Assembly (NCBI GenBank): GCA_019637615.1
Contig: JAHBVJ010000003.1
Location: 1-64,000, forward strand
DNA length: 64,000 bases
Reading direction: 5' to 3'
Origin: Anaerolineae bacterium
Lineage (GTDB): Bacteria > Chloroflexota > Anaerolineae > Aggregatilineales > UBA2796
The translations under genes and the position numbers were made by a program. Position 1 is the stretch's first letter. The number at the start of each line of letters is the position of its first letter. Under the pieces are notes generated by a model that ran no database searches, was not told the origin of the DNA, and worked only from the letters and a program-made list of their open reading frames with translations. This document shows positions 25,765-34,507 of this stretch, one piece after another.

Positions 25765-27744
25765 TTATTGTGCTGTGGATGATGGATGAGCGATGCGACG
25801 TGTGCGAATGATCATACCTACTAGGCCGAATGTCAGGAGGAGGCCGCCGAGCAGCATGAGCGCGGTGTTCACGGTGCGGAAGTCATCCACGTACAGGAAG
25901 GGTAAGCCTGTTTTGGGGATGCCGGGTGACTTGGGCTGCTGCTTGGGATTCTTGTCAGTGACCACGAAGGACGTGTAAGGCGTGACGATCTTGTAGCGGA
26001 GGCCGAGATCGGTCACTTGATCGATGAGCGCTTGCGTGGGGCCGTTGATGGCGATGGTGCGCACGAGCGAATCCACTTTTTGCTGTGCCCACAGACGCGG
26101 GACGTAGGCGTTGGCTTTGGCCTCGGCGGATTTGTCCACGAAAAGGATGTCTTTGTAGGTGGAGGTGTAGGGTTGCCCGTTGATGTTGCCTGTGAGCGTG
26201 ACGTTGACCTTGCCGCCTTTCTTATAGCGTCCGGTGACGACGACCTGACCACCGAGGAACATATCCGGCAGCGGGCTTGGATAGACATCGTAGACTTCGA
26301 TGCCGCCGAAATCGAGCGCGAGATCGACTAGCACAGGGTTATCGATGGTGCCGTAGTAGTTGCTGATGGGTTTTTCGAGGTCTTCGGTGGGCGTGAGGAA
26401 CAGGGAACGACCGCGATTTTCCTGCGCCAGCGCGTCGAGCAGGGCTTGATTCACGTCGCCAATGCCGATGGTGTAGATTCGGCTTTGCGGGCGGATTTTT
26501 TCACGTACCGCCGTCAGGATACCCGCCGTGTCGGTGATGCCGTTGGTGGCTTGCCCATCGGTGAGGAAAACGACGATGTGCGGGCGGTTGGCGGTTTGAT
26601 CGACGGTTTGCAGACCAGCTAAGAGGGCGTCACTGATGTTCGTCCCGCTGCCCGTGTTGAAGCTTTCCACCCAACGTTTGGCGTCGTCGCGCTTGTCGAG
26701 GCTGACGAGCGTGCTGCTGAAGCTCATCACCGTGTCATCGAAGCTGAGGATAGTGAAGCGGTCGCCCGTGTTGAGGTTGTCCAAGATGCGCTTGAGGGAT
26801 TTGCGGGCTTGCTCGAATTTGCTGCCCTGCATACTGCCGGAACGGTCTAGGATGAAGACGAAATCTTTCTGGACGACTTCGCTTTTTTCGGCTTTGAGCT
26901 GCGGCGCGGCGACCAAGACGAAATAGCCGTCTTCGCCATCTTTTTCGCGGAAGGTGGCGGCGTTCAGGCCAAATTTATCGGCTGACTGCGTGTAGACGAG
27001 TTCGAAATCCTGCGCGGGGTTGACGTTCTGGGCGCGGTAGACGACCGAGGCGTGATCATCATCGGCGCGCTCGATCTCGGCGTCTTGATGGCTAGGCGAG
27101 TAGATAGCGCGAATCTCCGAATTCTCGTTGATGGTGACGCTGACGAGCAAATCCCCGATGGGTTCGTCGGAGAGATTGGAACTGTTCAGTGGATAAACGT
27201 AGCGCGTGAGGCCAACCTGCCCCGTGAGAACTTCGGTGTAGATCAGGCGGACTTTGCGCTCGGAGGAGGCAGCGAGATTGAGGCGCGTCTGGAACGTCAT
27301 ACTCGGATCGATGGTGCTGTTGTTGATCGACGCGCTGGTGATGGCGGCGGCCTCTCCGGTAGCGACGGCGGTGGCGTAGATTTTGTTGGCGTCGTCGGCT
27401 GTTTTGATCTCGGCTTCCTGCCACTGACCATCGATGTACTGCGCAAAGCTGGTGATGGTGGCGCTGGTGGGGACGGGCGCAACATAGATGGCTTGAATAT
27501 CTTTATCGAGCGTGTTGCGGAAGGTTTGCTCGACCACCGTAGTGGCGATCTTGTTCTCGATGGTGACGTTGATGTGCGAGATGGCGGGCTGACGATAGAC
27601 CCCTTCGATCATCAACATGCCGTCGGCACGGGCGGGCGTGGGCGGGATGAGGCCGAGCAGCAGGGAGAGAAGGAAAATAGTGCTTAGTGCTAAGTGCTTA
27701 GTGCTAAGTAAAGAGCGGGTGTGTGGTGAGTGATAGGGAGACAT
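25765..27744 (-). CDS. VIT/VWA domain surface protein with sortase-like C-terminal signal
   Basis: The 659-residue protein has a signal peptide (LSTIFLLSLLLGLIPPTPARA), a VIT domain (about 45-180, with VVEQTFRNTLDKDIQAIYVA) and a VWA domain whose MIDAS motif is FILDRSGSM, with later VVFLTDGQATNG. The C-terminus reads PGIPKTGLPF, a membrane helix (ALMLLGGLLLTFGLVGMII) and RTRR, the layout of a sortase sorting signal with IPKTG in the LPXTG place. The gene starts 12 bases after the sortase stop, with GGAG before ATG 27744. Residues about 10-22 are encoded by a heptamer repeat. It is likely a surface adhesion or assembly protein. Confidence 0.9.
   Translation of the reverse strand: MSPYHSPHTRSLLSTKHLALSTIFLLSLLLGLIPPTPARADGMLMIEGVYRQPAISHINVTIENKIATTVVEQTFRNTLDKDIQAIYVAPVPTSATITSFAQYIDGQWQEAEIKTADDANKIYATAVATGEAAAITSASINNSTIDPSMTFQTRLNLAASSERKVRLIYTEVLTGQVGLTRYVYPLNSSNLSDEPIGDLLVSVTINENSEIRAIYSPSHQDAEIERADDDHASVVYRAQNVNPAQDFELVYTQSADKFGLNAATFREKDGEDGYFVLVAAPQLKAEKSEVVQKDFVFILDRSGSMQGSKFEQARKSLKRILDNLNTGDRFTILSFDDTVMSFSSTLVSLDKRDDAKRWVESFNTGSGTNISDALLAGLQTVDQTANRPHIVVFLTDGQATNGITDTAGILTAVREKIRPQSRIYTIGIGDVNQALLDALAQENRGRSLFLTPTEDLEKPISNYYGTIDNPVLVDLALDFGGIEVYDVYPSPLPDMFLGGQVVVTGRYKKGGKVNVTLTGNINGQPYTSTYKDILFVDKSAEAKANAYVPRLWAQQKVDSLVRTIAINGPTQALIDQVTDLGLRYKIVTPYTSFVVTDKNPKQQPKSPGIPKTGLPFLYVDDFRTVNTALMLLGGLLLTFGLVGMIIRTRRIAHPSSTAQ
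27678..27716. repeat. AGTGCTN heptamer repeat inside a signal-peptide coding region
   Basis: Five heptamers (AGTGCTT, AGTGCTA, AGTGCTT, AGTGCTA and a partial unit) lie within the start of the VIT/VWA gene. On that strand they read STKHLALS, part of the n- and h-region of the signal peptide. Confidence 0.8.
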
Positions 27745-27756
27745 AGTACAACTCCA

Positions 27757-28389
27757 TTACGATACTTGGGATGGGATGGCGATCACGATCACGCGGTAAG
27801 CGGCGGTATGCGGAGGCCAACAGGTGATCAGCGTGAGGCGTTCGGAGTCGCCGGATTGCAGCCAGCGTTGACTGGCGGCGTCGTTGGCTTGCGCGGCGGG
27901 AATAGCGAAAACATGCGCGACGGTGTAGTGATAGCTCCTTGCGCCGGACGTTAGCTCGATGCGATCATCAGGTTGCAGATATGCCAGTTGGCGAAAGACG
28001 GAATGTGACCATGTGCTCGGCTCGGCGGAAGGGCTGTGTCCAGCGATGACGACGTTGTGACCTTCGCCCGGAACGCCGGAATTGATGTACCAGCCCGCAT
28101 CCGCGACCTGCCACGCGAGGCCGGAGGGCGTATCCGCAAGCATGACGGGCGTGAGCGCGTTCCAGAGATCGAGCGACGGGAGGCTGAGGCGCGTCGGGAC
28201 GCCGCTGGCACGCGGGAAACTGATCGATGCGGTGGCGATGGTGGTCGGGACGCTGGCTAGGAGGTGCTGTTCCGTCTGGCGCATGGTGATCTGCGCGTAA
28301 GCACGCATTCCCGCGCCTGTGGTGAGCAGGATCGCACCGATGAGGGTAAGGATCAGCCAGAGGCGGCGAGAGAAGTGGGAACGCAGCAT
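27757..28389 (-). CDS. sortase (class D/E-like transpeptidase)
   Basis: The 210-residue membrane enzyme has an N-terminal helix (LWLILTLIGAILLTTGAG) and a sortase domain. Catalytic His is in VIAGHSPS, Cys in LTLITCWP and Arg in YRVIVIA, the full triad. Sortases cut LPXTG-like signals and attach the protein to a surface nucleophile. AAGGTG precedes the ATG at 28389; GTG 28398 is also in frame. The adjacent VIT/VWA protein carries an IPKTG signal and is the obvious substrate. Similar sortase plus VIT/VWA pairs are known as the marine proteobacterial sortase and its target. Confidence 0.92.
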   Translation of the reverse strand: MLRSHFSRRLWLILTLIGAILLTTGAGMRAYAQITMRQTEQHLLASVPTTIATASISFPRASGVPTRLSLPSLDLWNALTPVMLADTPSGLAWQVADAGWYINSGVPGEGHNVVIAGHSPSAEPSTWSHSVFRQLAYLQPDDRIELTSGARSYHYTVAHVFAIPAAQANDAASQRWLQSGDSERLTLITCWPPHTAAYRVIVIAIPSQVS

Positions 28390-28399
28390 GAAAATCACC

Positions 28400-28558
28400 T
28401 TACAAAAGATTCAGATTGCTTGAGAAAACATTGCCGATTTGCGGGCCAATGAGCGCAAGAAAAATGAGCACGATGATTGCAACCACGGCTAGATAGAAGC
28501 AAGTGATCAAGATGCGGGTGAGCCGTGGTTTGTGCGGCTGTACAACATTGTCGTCCAT
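28400..28558 (-). CDS. small single-pass membrane peptide (52 residues)
   Basis: A perfect GGAGG lies six bases before ATG 28558. The product is MDDNVVQPHKPRLTRI, then a membrane helix (FYLAVVAIIVLIFLALIG), then PQIGNVFSSN. The stop is 10 bases before the sortase start, so the two are surely co-transcribed. The end segment IGNVFS matches IGNIYS of the peptide encoded at 28682-28852, so the two are paralogues. The tail resembles that of Flp-type pilins, but no prepilin cleavage motif is seen. Function is unknown; a structural or sortase-linked role is possible. Confidence 0.75.
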   Translation of the reverse strand: MDDNVVQPHKPRLTRILITCFYLAVVAIIVLIFLALIGPQIGNVFSSNLNLL

Positions 28559-28589
28559 GTGATGCCTCCGAAAGGCACGCGGCTAATGC

Positions 28590-28660
28590 TTGTTCTTGAG
28601 TCCCGAAGGGACTTCGTAGGGTAAGCCCGACAATTCATTGTCGGGGATCTGAAGCTAAGG
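28590..28660. repeat. REP-like hairpin element
   Basis: GAGTCCCgaagGGGACTTC (about 28597-28615) and CCCGACAAttcaTTGTCGGG (28627-28646) are two hairpins between the two small-peptide genes. They match the REP-like elements at 22078, 53460 and 56320 in layout. Confidence 0.65.
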
Positions 28661-28681
28661 TTGGTTAGAGCCGACGACACA

Positions 28682-28852
28682 TTACAAGCCCGAAACGATA
28701 TTCGAGTAGATGTTGCCGATGGCTGGCGACATCACGGCTAACAGGACGAACACCACGACGACAGCGGCGAACATGAACGGCAAGGCGTCTAGAATGTGAC
28801 TGAGCCGCGACTGCTGTTGATCGTCCGTTGGTTGTGCTTGGTTGGCTTCCAT
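28682..28852 (-). CDS. small single-pass membrane peptide (56 residues), paralogue
   Basis: GAGGAA precedes ATG 28852. The product has a polar Gln-rich N-terminus (MEANQAQPTDDQQQSRL), a membrane helix (PFMFAAVVVVFVLLAVM) and the tail SPAIGNIYSNIVSGL. It shares the polar-helix-IGN(I/V)(Y/F)S plan with the peptide at 28400-28558. It is the first gene of the minus-strand surface unit. The tail resembles Flp pilin ends; family membership is not proven. Confidence 0.7.
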   Translation of the reverse strand: MEANQAQPTDDQQQSRLSHILDALPFMFAAVVVVFVLLAVMSPAIGNIYSNIVSGL

Positions 28853-29282
28853 GATTTCCTCGCTCCGTGAATGAACTCTTTTTGTTCACAGCATAGGCGA
28901 GGCGGGCGTTTGATTGAATAGGCAAGCATCATGGTTAATCTATGACAAGCGTCTAGGTTTATGCCCTCACCCTCAATCCCTCTCCCTCAGGGCGAGGGAC
29001 TTTTCTGAGTCGTGAGTCAGTTTAGGCGAAGGCGAGATCAAAGTCGGCTATCCGAGTGATGGATTCGACGCACTTGAGTGCTTGCGCGGTTCTGGCACAA
29101 GTTGGCGGTAAGAAATGCGTGCAGAATGTGTCAAAAAGGAGGATGATTGACAGTTATTCGGGGTAGACAACCGTCGGCTCGTCGTAACGAGTAGGCGGTT
29201 GGGCAGACAAATCGTTAAAGTTGATCCGTAGTAACTGTGGGTTGCTTCGCCCCGCGCCAAAGCACAAAAGAAAGGTGGAAAA
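28853..29282. other. divergent intergenic region
   Basis: No gene. It must hold the promoters of the surface unit (minus) and gnd (plus). A consensus -35 TTGACA is at 29147-29152 on the plus strand, but no good -10 follows at 16-18 bases. A CTCACCC-type hairpin repeat lies at 28963-29005 (CCCTCTCCCTCAGGGCGAGGG). Confidence 0.5.
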
Positions 29283-30737
29283 ATGGCTGAACTAGCCGAT
29301 ATTGGCCTGATCGGGTTAGCCGTGATGGGTCAAAATCTTGTGTTGAACATGAACGACAAAGGTTTTACGGTAGCCGTGTATAACCGCACCGTCTCCAAAG
29401 TGGATGAATTCTTGCAGGGTACCGCCGCTGGCACGAAGGTGATCGGCGCGCACAGCCTCGCGGAACTCGTGCAGAAGTTGAAGCGCCCCCGCCGCGTGAT
29501 GTTGATGGTCAAAGCGGGCAGCGCGGTAGACGACTTCATCAATCAACTGCTGCCGCTGATGGAACCGGGCGACATCATCATCGACGGCGGCAACAGCAAT
29601 TATGAGGACAGTACACGGCGTTACAAGGAACTGGAAGCGAAGGGCTTCTTGTACATCGGGACAGGCATCAGCGGCGGCGAAGAAGGCGCACGGAATGGCC
29701 CGTCGATCATGCCCGGTGGCTCGGCGGCAGCGTGGCCTCATGTCAAGGACATCTTCCAAGCAGTGGCGGCGAAAGTGGCGGACGGAACGCCATGCTGTGA
29801 CTGGATCGGGGAGGCGGGTTCGGGGCACTTCGTCAAGATGGTGCATAACGGCATCGAATATGGCGATATGCAGCTTATCTCCGAGGCGTATCACCTGATG
29901 AAGGTGGGGCTTGGCATGAGCTACGAGGAGATGCACGCGACGTTCGACAAGTGGAACACAGGCATCCTCGATTCGTTCTTGATCGAGATCACACGCGACA
30001 TCATGGCGTTCAAAGATGAGGACGGATCGCCGCTGGTCGAGAAAATCCTCGACGTGGCGGGACAGAAGGGCACCGGCAAATGGACGGTGATCGGCGCGCT
30101 GGATCAGGGGACGCCGCTGACGCTGATCGGTGAAGCCGTGTTCGCGCGGATGCTGTCGGCGCTGAAGGATGAGCGCATGAAGGCGGCGAAAGTTTTGAAG
30201 GGGCCGGACGCGCAGTTCAGCGGCGATAAGCAGGCGATTTTGAATGACCTAGAGCAGGCGTTGTACGCGGCAAAGATCATTTCGTACACGCAGGGCTACA
30301 TGCTGTTTCAGGCGGCGGCGCAGGCGTATGGTTGGAAGCTGAATTACGGCGGGATCGCGCTGATGTGGCGGGAAGGCTGCATCATCCGCTCGGCGTTCCT
30401 CGGCAAGATCAAGGACGCCTACGACAAGACGCCAACGTTAAGCAACTTACTGCTGGACGACTACTTCACCGACGCGATCCACACGGCGCAACCGTCGTGG
30501 CGGCGGGTGGTGATGCAAGCGGTGCAGCTCGGCATCCCCGTACCGACGCTATCGAGTGCGCTGGCATTCTTTGACGGGTATCGGACGGAGCAACTGCCAG
30601 CGAACCTGCTGCAAGCGCAACGGGATTACTTCGGAGCGCATACCTACGAACGCACAGATAAGCCTCGCGGCGAGTTCTTCCATACGAATTGGACGATGCG
30701 GGGTGGGAATGTGACGGCGGGGACGTACTCCGCGTAA
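29283..30737 (+). CDS. gnd: 6-phosphogluconate dehydrogenase, decarboxylating
   Basis: Oxidative pentose-phosphate enzyme making ribulose 5-phosphate, CO2 and NADPH. The 484-residue protein is the long GndA type. The N-terminal Rossmann motif is IGLIGLAVMGQNLVLNM with NRT after the second strand (NADP preference). Substrate-site segments are GISGGEEGARNGPSIMPGG and GSGHFVKMVHNGIEYGDMQ, with the catalytic Lys in HFVKMVHNG. AAGGTGG precedes the ATG. A terminator follows. Confidence 0.97.
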   Translation: MAELADIGLIGLAVMGQNLVLNMNDKGFTVAVYNRTVSKVDEFLQGTAAGTKVIGAHSLAELVQKLKRPRRVMLMVKAGSAVDDFINQLLPLMEPGDIIIDGGNSNYEDSTRRYKELEAKGFLYIGTGISGGEEGARNGPSIMPGGSAAAWPHVKDIFQAVAAKVADGTPCCDWIGEAGSGHFVKMVHNGIEYGDMQLISEAYHLMKVGLGMSYEEMHATFDKWNTGILDSFLIEITRDIMAFKDEDGSPLVEKILDVAGQKGTGKWTVIGALDQGTPLTLIGEAVFARMLSALKDERMKAAKVLKGPDAQFSGDKQAILNDLEQALYAAKIISYTQGYMLFQAAAQAYGWKLNYGGIALMWREGCIIRSAFLGKIKDAYDKTPTLSNLLLDDYFTDAIHTAQPSWRRVVMQAVQLGIPVPTLSSALAFFDGYRTEQLPANLLQAQRDYFGAHTYERTDKPRGEFFHTNWTMRGGNVTAGTYSA

Positions 30738-30765
30738 GGTCAGGCGAGGTACACAAGTGTTAGTG

Positions 30766-30805
30766 ACCGTATCTGCTGTGGGAACGCGGCGGGTACGGTT
30801 TTTTT
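30766..30805 (+). terminator. rho-independent terminator after gnd
   Basis: ACCGTA (30766-30771) pairs with TACGGT (30794-30799) around an inner GC-rich hairpin, and seven T residues follow (30799-30805). Confidence 0.75.
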
Positions 30806-30898
30806 GTGTGCGGGGCAAGAGTCCCGATATTGATGGTGTTGAAGAAATTGGGCAACAACTTGACGAAACGGCGCGGTGAATCGTGCGAGAATCGCGCT

Positions 30899-33124
30899 TC
30901 AACTGACGGGTTTGCGCCATTCGACAGTTGGTTGGCGGATTGGCAGCGAAAGATGGAAGGTCGTGCCTTTGCCCGACGCGCTTTCCAGCCAGATTTTGCC
31001 TTTATGCGCCTCTACCACCGACTTCACCAGACTCAGACCGAGACCCGTGCCTGTGACCTGCTCCATGCCCGGCGCGCGGTAGAAGCGATCAAAGACGCGG
31101 GCTTGCACCTCTGGCGACATGCCGACGCCCGTATCCGCGACATGGATCACGACGGTGTTGGCGTTGGTATCGGCGCTAACCGTCACCGTGCCGCCGCTCT
31201 TGGTGTACTTGATGGCGTTCTCGATGAGGTTTGCCAGCGCCCGCGACAGGTAAATGCGATCTGCCATGATCGGCGGCAGATCGTCCGGCACCTGCGACTT
31301 GAGATGGATTAGATGGGTATTGGCGTAGTCTTCGAATTCATGCACGGCGGCGTGGATCGTGTGATCCAGCTCGATCTCTTGGAACATGGGCGTGCCCGAT
31401 TGCACACGCTCAAGATCGAGGATGCCCGCCGTGATCCGGCTCATGCGCTCTAACTGCGCATAGATGGTGTTGGCATAACCGCGCAGATCGGGATTCAAGA
31501 TGTCTTCGCCCTCTTCGAGCAGCAGTTCGGTGTTCATCATCGCCGCCGAGATCGGGTTTTTCAGGTCGTGGCTGGTCATGCGGATCATCTGGTTTTTCAG
31601 GCGGTCGAGTTCTTTGAGCTGCGTGATGTCGTTCAGCACCACGACATAGCCCTGCGCCCGCTGGCGACCGAGCAGCCCTAGATGGCACATGTAGGTTTTG
31701 TCGCGGATGGTCAGCTCGTAGGTGTGGATGCGCCAACGATGCAGATCGCGCGCGGCACGCATCGGATCGGGCGGCAACACGTTTTGCGGCATCAGGTCGG
31801 TGATCACGTTGCCCGTCAGATCAGACAACCCCAACAGGTCGGTAGCGGCGTAGTTGGCGAAGATCACTTCTAGCTTGCGGTTGAGCGCCAAAACGGGATT
31901 TTCGGTGCTCATGAGCAGCGTTTCCAACTGATTCTTGGCGGACTCCAGCTCATCCGCCAGCACACGGCGGCGCTCGAATAAGCGGCTGTTGGTGATGGCG
32001 ACGGCGGCTTGCGGACTGAGCAGTTCCAGCAGATGCAAGTCGTCACGATCAAAGCGTTTGCTGGTCACGCCCGCGATCACCAGCAGCACGCCCATCACCT
32101 CGTCCGCGAAGATCAGCGGGGTGGCGATGACCGAGCCGAAGGCTTGCCGCGCGTAAGGGGTATCCGGCGCGCCCGTCCAATCGCGCGTGTAATTTTCCAA
32201 GCGCATCGCCTGGCGACTGCCCGCGACCGTGCCCGCGATGCCTTCCGTGCGTCCCAAGCGATAGCCGATGAAGCCATCGGGCATGTTGTAGACCGCCGCC
32301 AGTTCCAATTGGTCGCTCTGGTTGAGGAAGATCGCCGCGCCATCCGCGCCGAGGATGCCCGCCGCTTGCGTCGCCACCGTGCTGAGGACTTGCTCCAAGC
32401 GCAGTTGGCTGGTGATGGCGAGGCCGACATCACGGACGGCTTGTAGTTGGGTGGCGCGCCCTGCCAGCGGATCGATGATCTGAGCTTGCACCAGCGCATA
32501 GCCGAGCAGCAACATCGAAATGGTGGTCACGTTCAAGCTGATCGCCAGCGTGCGCAGTTGCGGGCTGATCAGCTCTAGCAATAGACCGCTGCAAAAACCG
32601 ACGACACCAATCGGTACCCAGCGCACCTTGAACTTCTGCCGCCGTCCCCACGTCACGAACATGCCGACGATGGCAAAACTGCCGTAGAGCAGCACGCCGA
32701 AATCGCTGAAGCTGTAGACCACCGCGCCGTCATCGCGCACGTTATAGACGGGCGTGGTGCTGAAGCCGATGATCATCTGGTAGATGGTGACAACCAACGC
32801 CACCCCGACGACGATCCAGAAGATGCGCCGCTGCCCGCCGGTGATAAGCATGGTGAAGACATAGATCGCCACGCAGGAGGCCGTGAACCCGATTTCCAGC
32901 AGGCGGACGCCAATATCCGCGAGGGAACGCACGCCGCTGATCTGGGCTGTCGCGCGGCTCAACATCGACCCCGCCGTCCAGATCAACACGGACAGAATGA
33001 TCACGCCGAAAGAGAGGTTGATGGCGGAACGTGAGTCTTGCCACAGGATCAGGAGCAGTAACACTAACGAGAGCGCGACACTGACCCCGTTGATGGCGAG
33101 CGCAAGCGTATTGGCAACGGACAT
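30899..33124 (-). CDS. membrane sensor histidine kinase (7TM, GAF, PAS)
   Basis: The 741-residue kinase has seven predicted membrane helices in the first 225 residues (first LALAINGVSVALSLVLLLLI), like the 7TM histidine-kinase sensor family. A GAF domain follows (about 240-385, VLSTVATQAAGILGADGAAI), then a PAS domain (about 405-500), HisKA with H519 in MTSHDLKNPIS, and HATPase with NLIENAIKYTKSGG, DTGVGMSP and GTGLGLSLVK. No response regulator is adjacent, so its partner is elsewhere. Confidence 0.94.
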   Translation of the reverse strand: MSVANTLALAINGVSVALSLVLLLLILWQDSRSAINLSFGVIILSVLIWTAGSMLSRATAQISGVRSLADIGVRLLEIGFTASCVAIYVFTMLITGGQRRIFWIVVGVALVVTIYQMIIGFSTTPVYNVRDDGAVVYSFSDFGVLLYGSFAIVGMFVTWGRRQKFKVRWVPIGVVGFCSGLLLELISPQLRTLAISLNVTTISMLLLGYALVQAQIIDPLAGRATQLQAVRDVGLAITSQLRLEQVLSTVATQAAGILGADGAAIFLNQSDQLELAAVYNMPDGFIGYRLGRTEGIAGTVAGSRQAMRLENYTRDWTGAPDTPYARQAFGSVIATPLIFADEVMGVLLVIAGVTSKRFDRDDLHLLELLSPQAAVAITNSRLFERRRVLADELESAKNQLETLLMSTENPVLALNRKLEVIFANYAATDLLGLSDLTGNVITDLMPQNVLPPDPMRAARDLHRWRIHTYELTIRDKTYMCHLGLLGRQRAQGYVVVLNDITQLKELDRLKNQMIRMTSHDLKNPISAAMMNTELLLEEGEDILNPDLRGYANTIYAQLERMSRITAGILDLERVQSGTPMFQEIELDHTIHAAVHEFEDYANTHLIHLKSQVPDDLPPIMADRIYLSRALANLIENAIKYTKSGGTVTVSADTNANTVVIHVADTGVGMSPEVQARVFDRFYRAPGMEQVTGTGLGLSLVKSVVEAHKGKIWLESASGKGTTFHLSLPIRQPTVEWRKPVS

Positions 33125-33204
33125 GCGGCTGTTCCTACGAACCTGAACGTGCCCACTAGCATATCACACCCTGCCGGATCGGAGTCGGCGCAGCACGATC
33201 CGGC

Positions 33205-33648
33205 TTATCTCAGAAGGCGCTCAAAATGCATATCGCCGTCCGCGACACCGAGTTCGCGGAACCCGTGCCGCTGGTAAAAGGCGATCACTTCCGTCCATGT
33301 GGCGGTGGTTTCCAGCACGATTTTGCGGTAGCCGCGCTGGCGGGCACGGACGATGAGCGCGTCCAAGAGCTGGCTACCGAGACCCTGCCGCCGTACCTCC
33401 GCTGCTACGGACATCCGCACGACGCGCGCCACATCATCGGTTTCGTGGATCAACGCGCCAGTGCCGATCAACTGACCGTCATCTTCAGCTACCAAAAAGG
33501 TTTGTCCGGCATAGTTGACGGCAATATCATCGACATCAGGGTTGCGCGTCTCATCGATCCAGCCCCAGTGTTCGCCCAAGCCGGTGAGGATGAGCGTGCG
33601 GGCGGCGGTTTGGTCGGCGGGCACGAAGTCACGGATAATCACTGTCAT
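33205..33648 (-). CDS. GNAT family N-acetyltransferase
   Basis: A compact 147-residue GNAT. The N-terminus is VIIRDFVPADQTAARTLIL, the acetyl-CoA loop VAAEVRRQGLGSQLLDAL (about residues 80-97), and the end VIAFYQRHGFRELG. GAGGG before the ATG at 33648 shows that the longer open frame (33768) is not used. The substrate is unknown. It lies 80 bases upstream of the kinase start, on the same strand. Confidence 0.9.
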   Translation of the reverse strand: MTVIIRDFVPADQTAARTLILTGLGEHWGWIDETRNPDVDDIAVNYAGQTFLVAEDDGQLIGTGALIHETDDVARVVRMSVAAEVRRQGLGSQLLDALIVRARQRGYRKIVLETTATWTEVIAFYQRHGFRELGVADGDMHFERLLR

Positions 33649-33835
33649 TAGCTTTCCCTCGATACATGAACACCAATCGTAGCGCCTTAACCACCTGATC
33701 GGCAGCGCAACCTTAGCAGCGTATAAGTAGCGCCTGAAACACGTAAAGAATAGGTAAGAAAGCTCCACGCGCCACGATCTTTGATCAAACTGAGTTGTAT
33801 TTTAGCTGTTCGGTTTTTTGTTGAGGAGGATCATC

Positions 33836-34366
33836 GTGTTACGTGCCATCGCTCGATTACCCCGCGCTGTGTTCTGGTTGAATCACTACACCTATGTGGT
33901 CGTCGCCGTGCTCGTCCTGATCACCGCTGCCGTCCTCCTCGGCGTCGATGGCTTTACGTGGGTGGACGTGGCGCTGATGGCTGTCATCGTCGCCCTTGCC
34001 ATTGGCATCCAGCGCGCCGCACGTCCCGTTCAGAGCGCGGGTGTGCCTACTCAGATCGAGACGCTGGAGGCGCAACTCACCAATTCGGATCGCATGACGC
34101 TGTTGGCCTTCGAAAGTGAATATTGCCCAACGTGTATGGCGACTAATCCGATGCTGCTCAAGCTGGAAGAAGCGGATGACCCGGCGCTGCGCGTGATGCG
34201 ACTGAGCATACAGCATGAACCCGGTAACGCTTTGTTCAAGAAATACGACGGGCGCATGACGCCCACGTTCGTGCTGCTGGATCGGCGCGGTAAGGTCGTG
34301 ATGGATTGGCTGCTGACGCTGCCCGTCAACCGTGTCTTGTTCGAGGTCAAACAGGCGGTACAGTAG
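33836..34366 (+). CDS. membrane-anchored thioredoxin-like protein
   Basis: The 176-residue protein has two N-terminal hydrophobic segments (YTYVVVAVLVLITAAVLLG and VALMAVIVALAIGI), then a thioredoxin fold with redox motif SEYCPTCMATNP and the cis-Pro in MTPTFVLLDRRG. It should reduce or exchange disulfides near the membrane. AGGAGG lies six bases before GTG 33836, a strong site that decides this start over TTG 33818. It may relate to cytochrome c maturation, but ccmF is 21 kb away. Confidence 0.85.
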   Translation: MLRAIARLPRAVFWLNHYTYVVVAVLVLITAAVLLGVDGFTWVDVALMAVIVALAIGIQRAARPVQSAGVPTQIETLEAQLTNSDRMTLLAFESEYCPTCMATNPMLLKLEEADDPALRVMRLSIQHEPGNALFKKYDGRMTPTFVLLDRRGKVVMDWLLTLPVNRVLFEVKQAVQ

Positions 34367-34404
34367 ACCCGCTCCCAACGGCATCCAAACCAAACGCCAA
34401 CCTC

Positions 34405-34413
34405 TGCTATAAT
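34405..34413 (+). promoter_or_regulatory. extended -10 promoter and leader hairpin
   Basis: TGCTATAAT is an ideal extended -10 element (TATAAT at 34408-34413). The transcript would start near 34420 and open with a hairpin, AGCCAGTG pairing with CACTGGCT (34425-34450), before the gene at 34508. Confidence 0.6.
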
Positions 34414-34507
34414 GGTTCGCAATGAGCCAGTGTTGTAAACCGCACTGGCTTCTGAACTGACTATTGGAGCAAGACCAGCCATTGTTCCTACCACGTTGAG
34501 GTGAACT

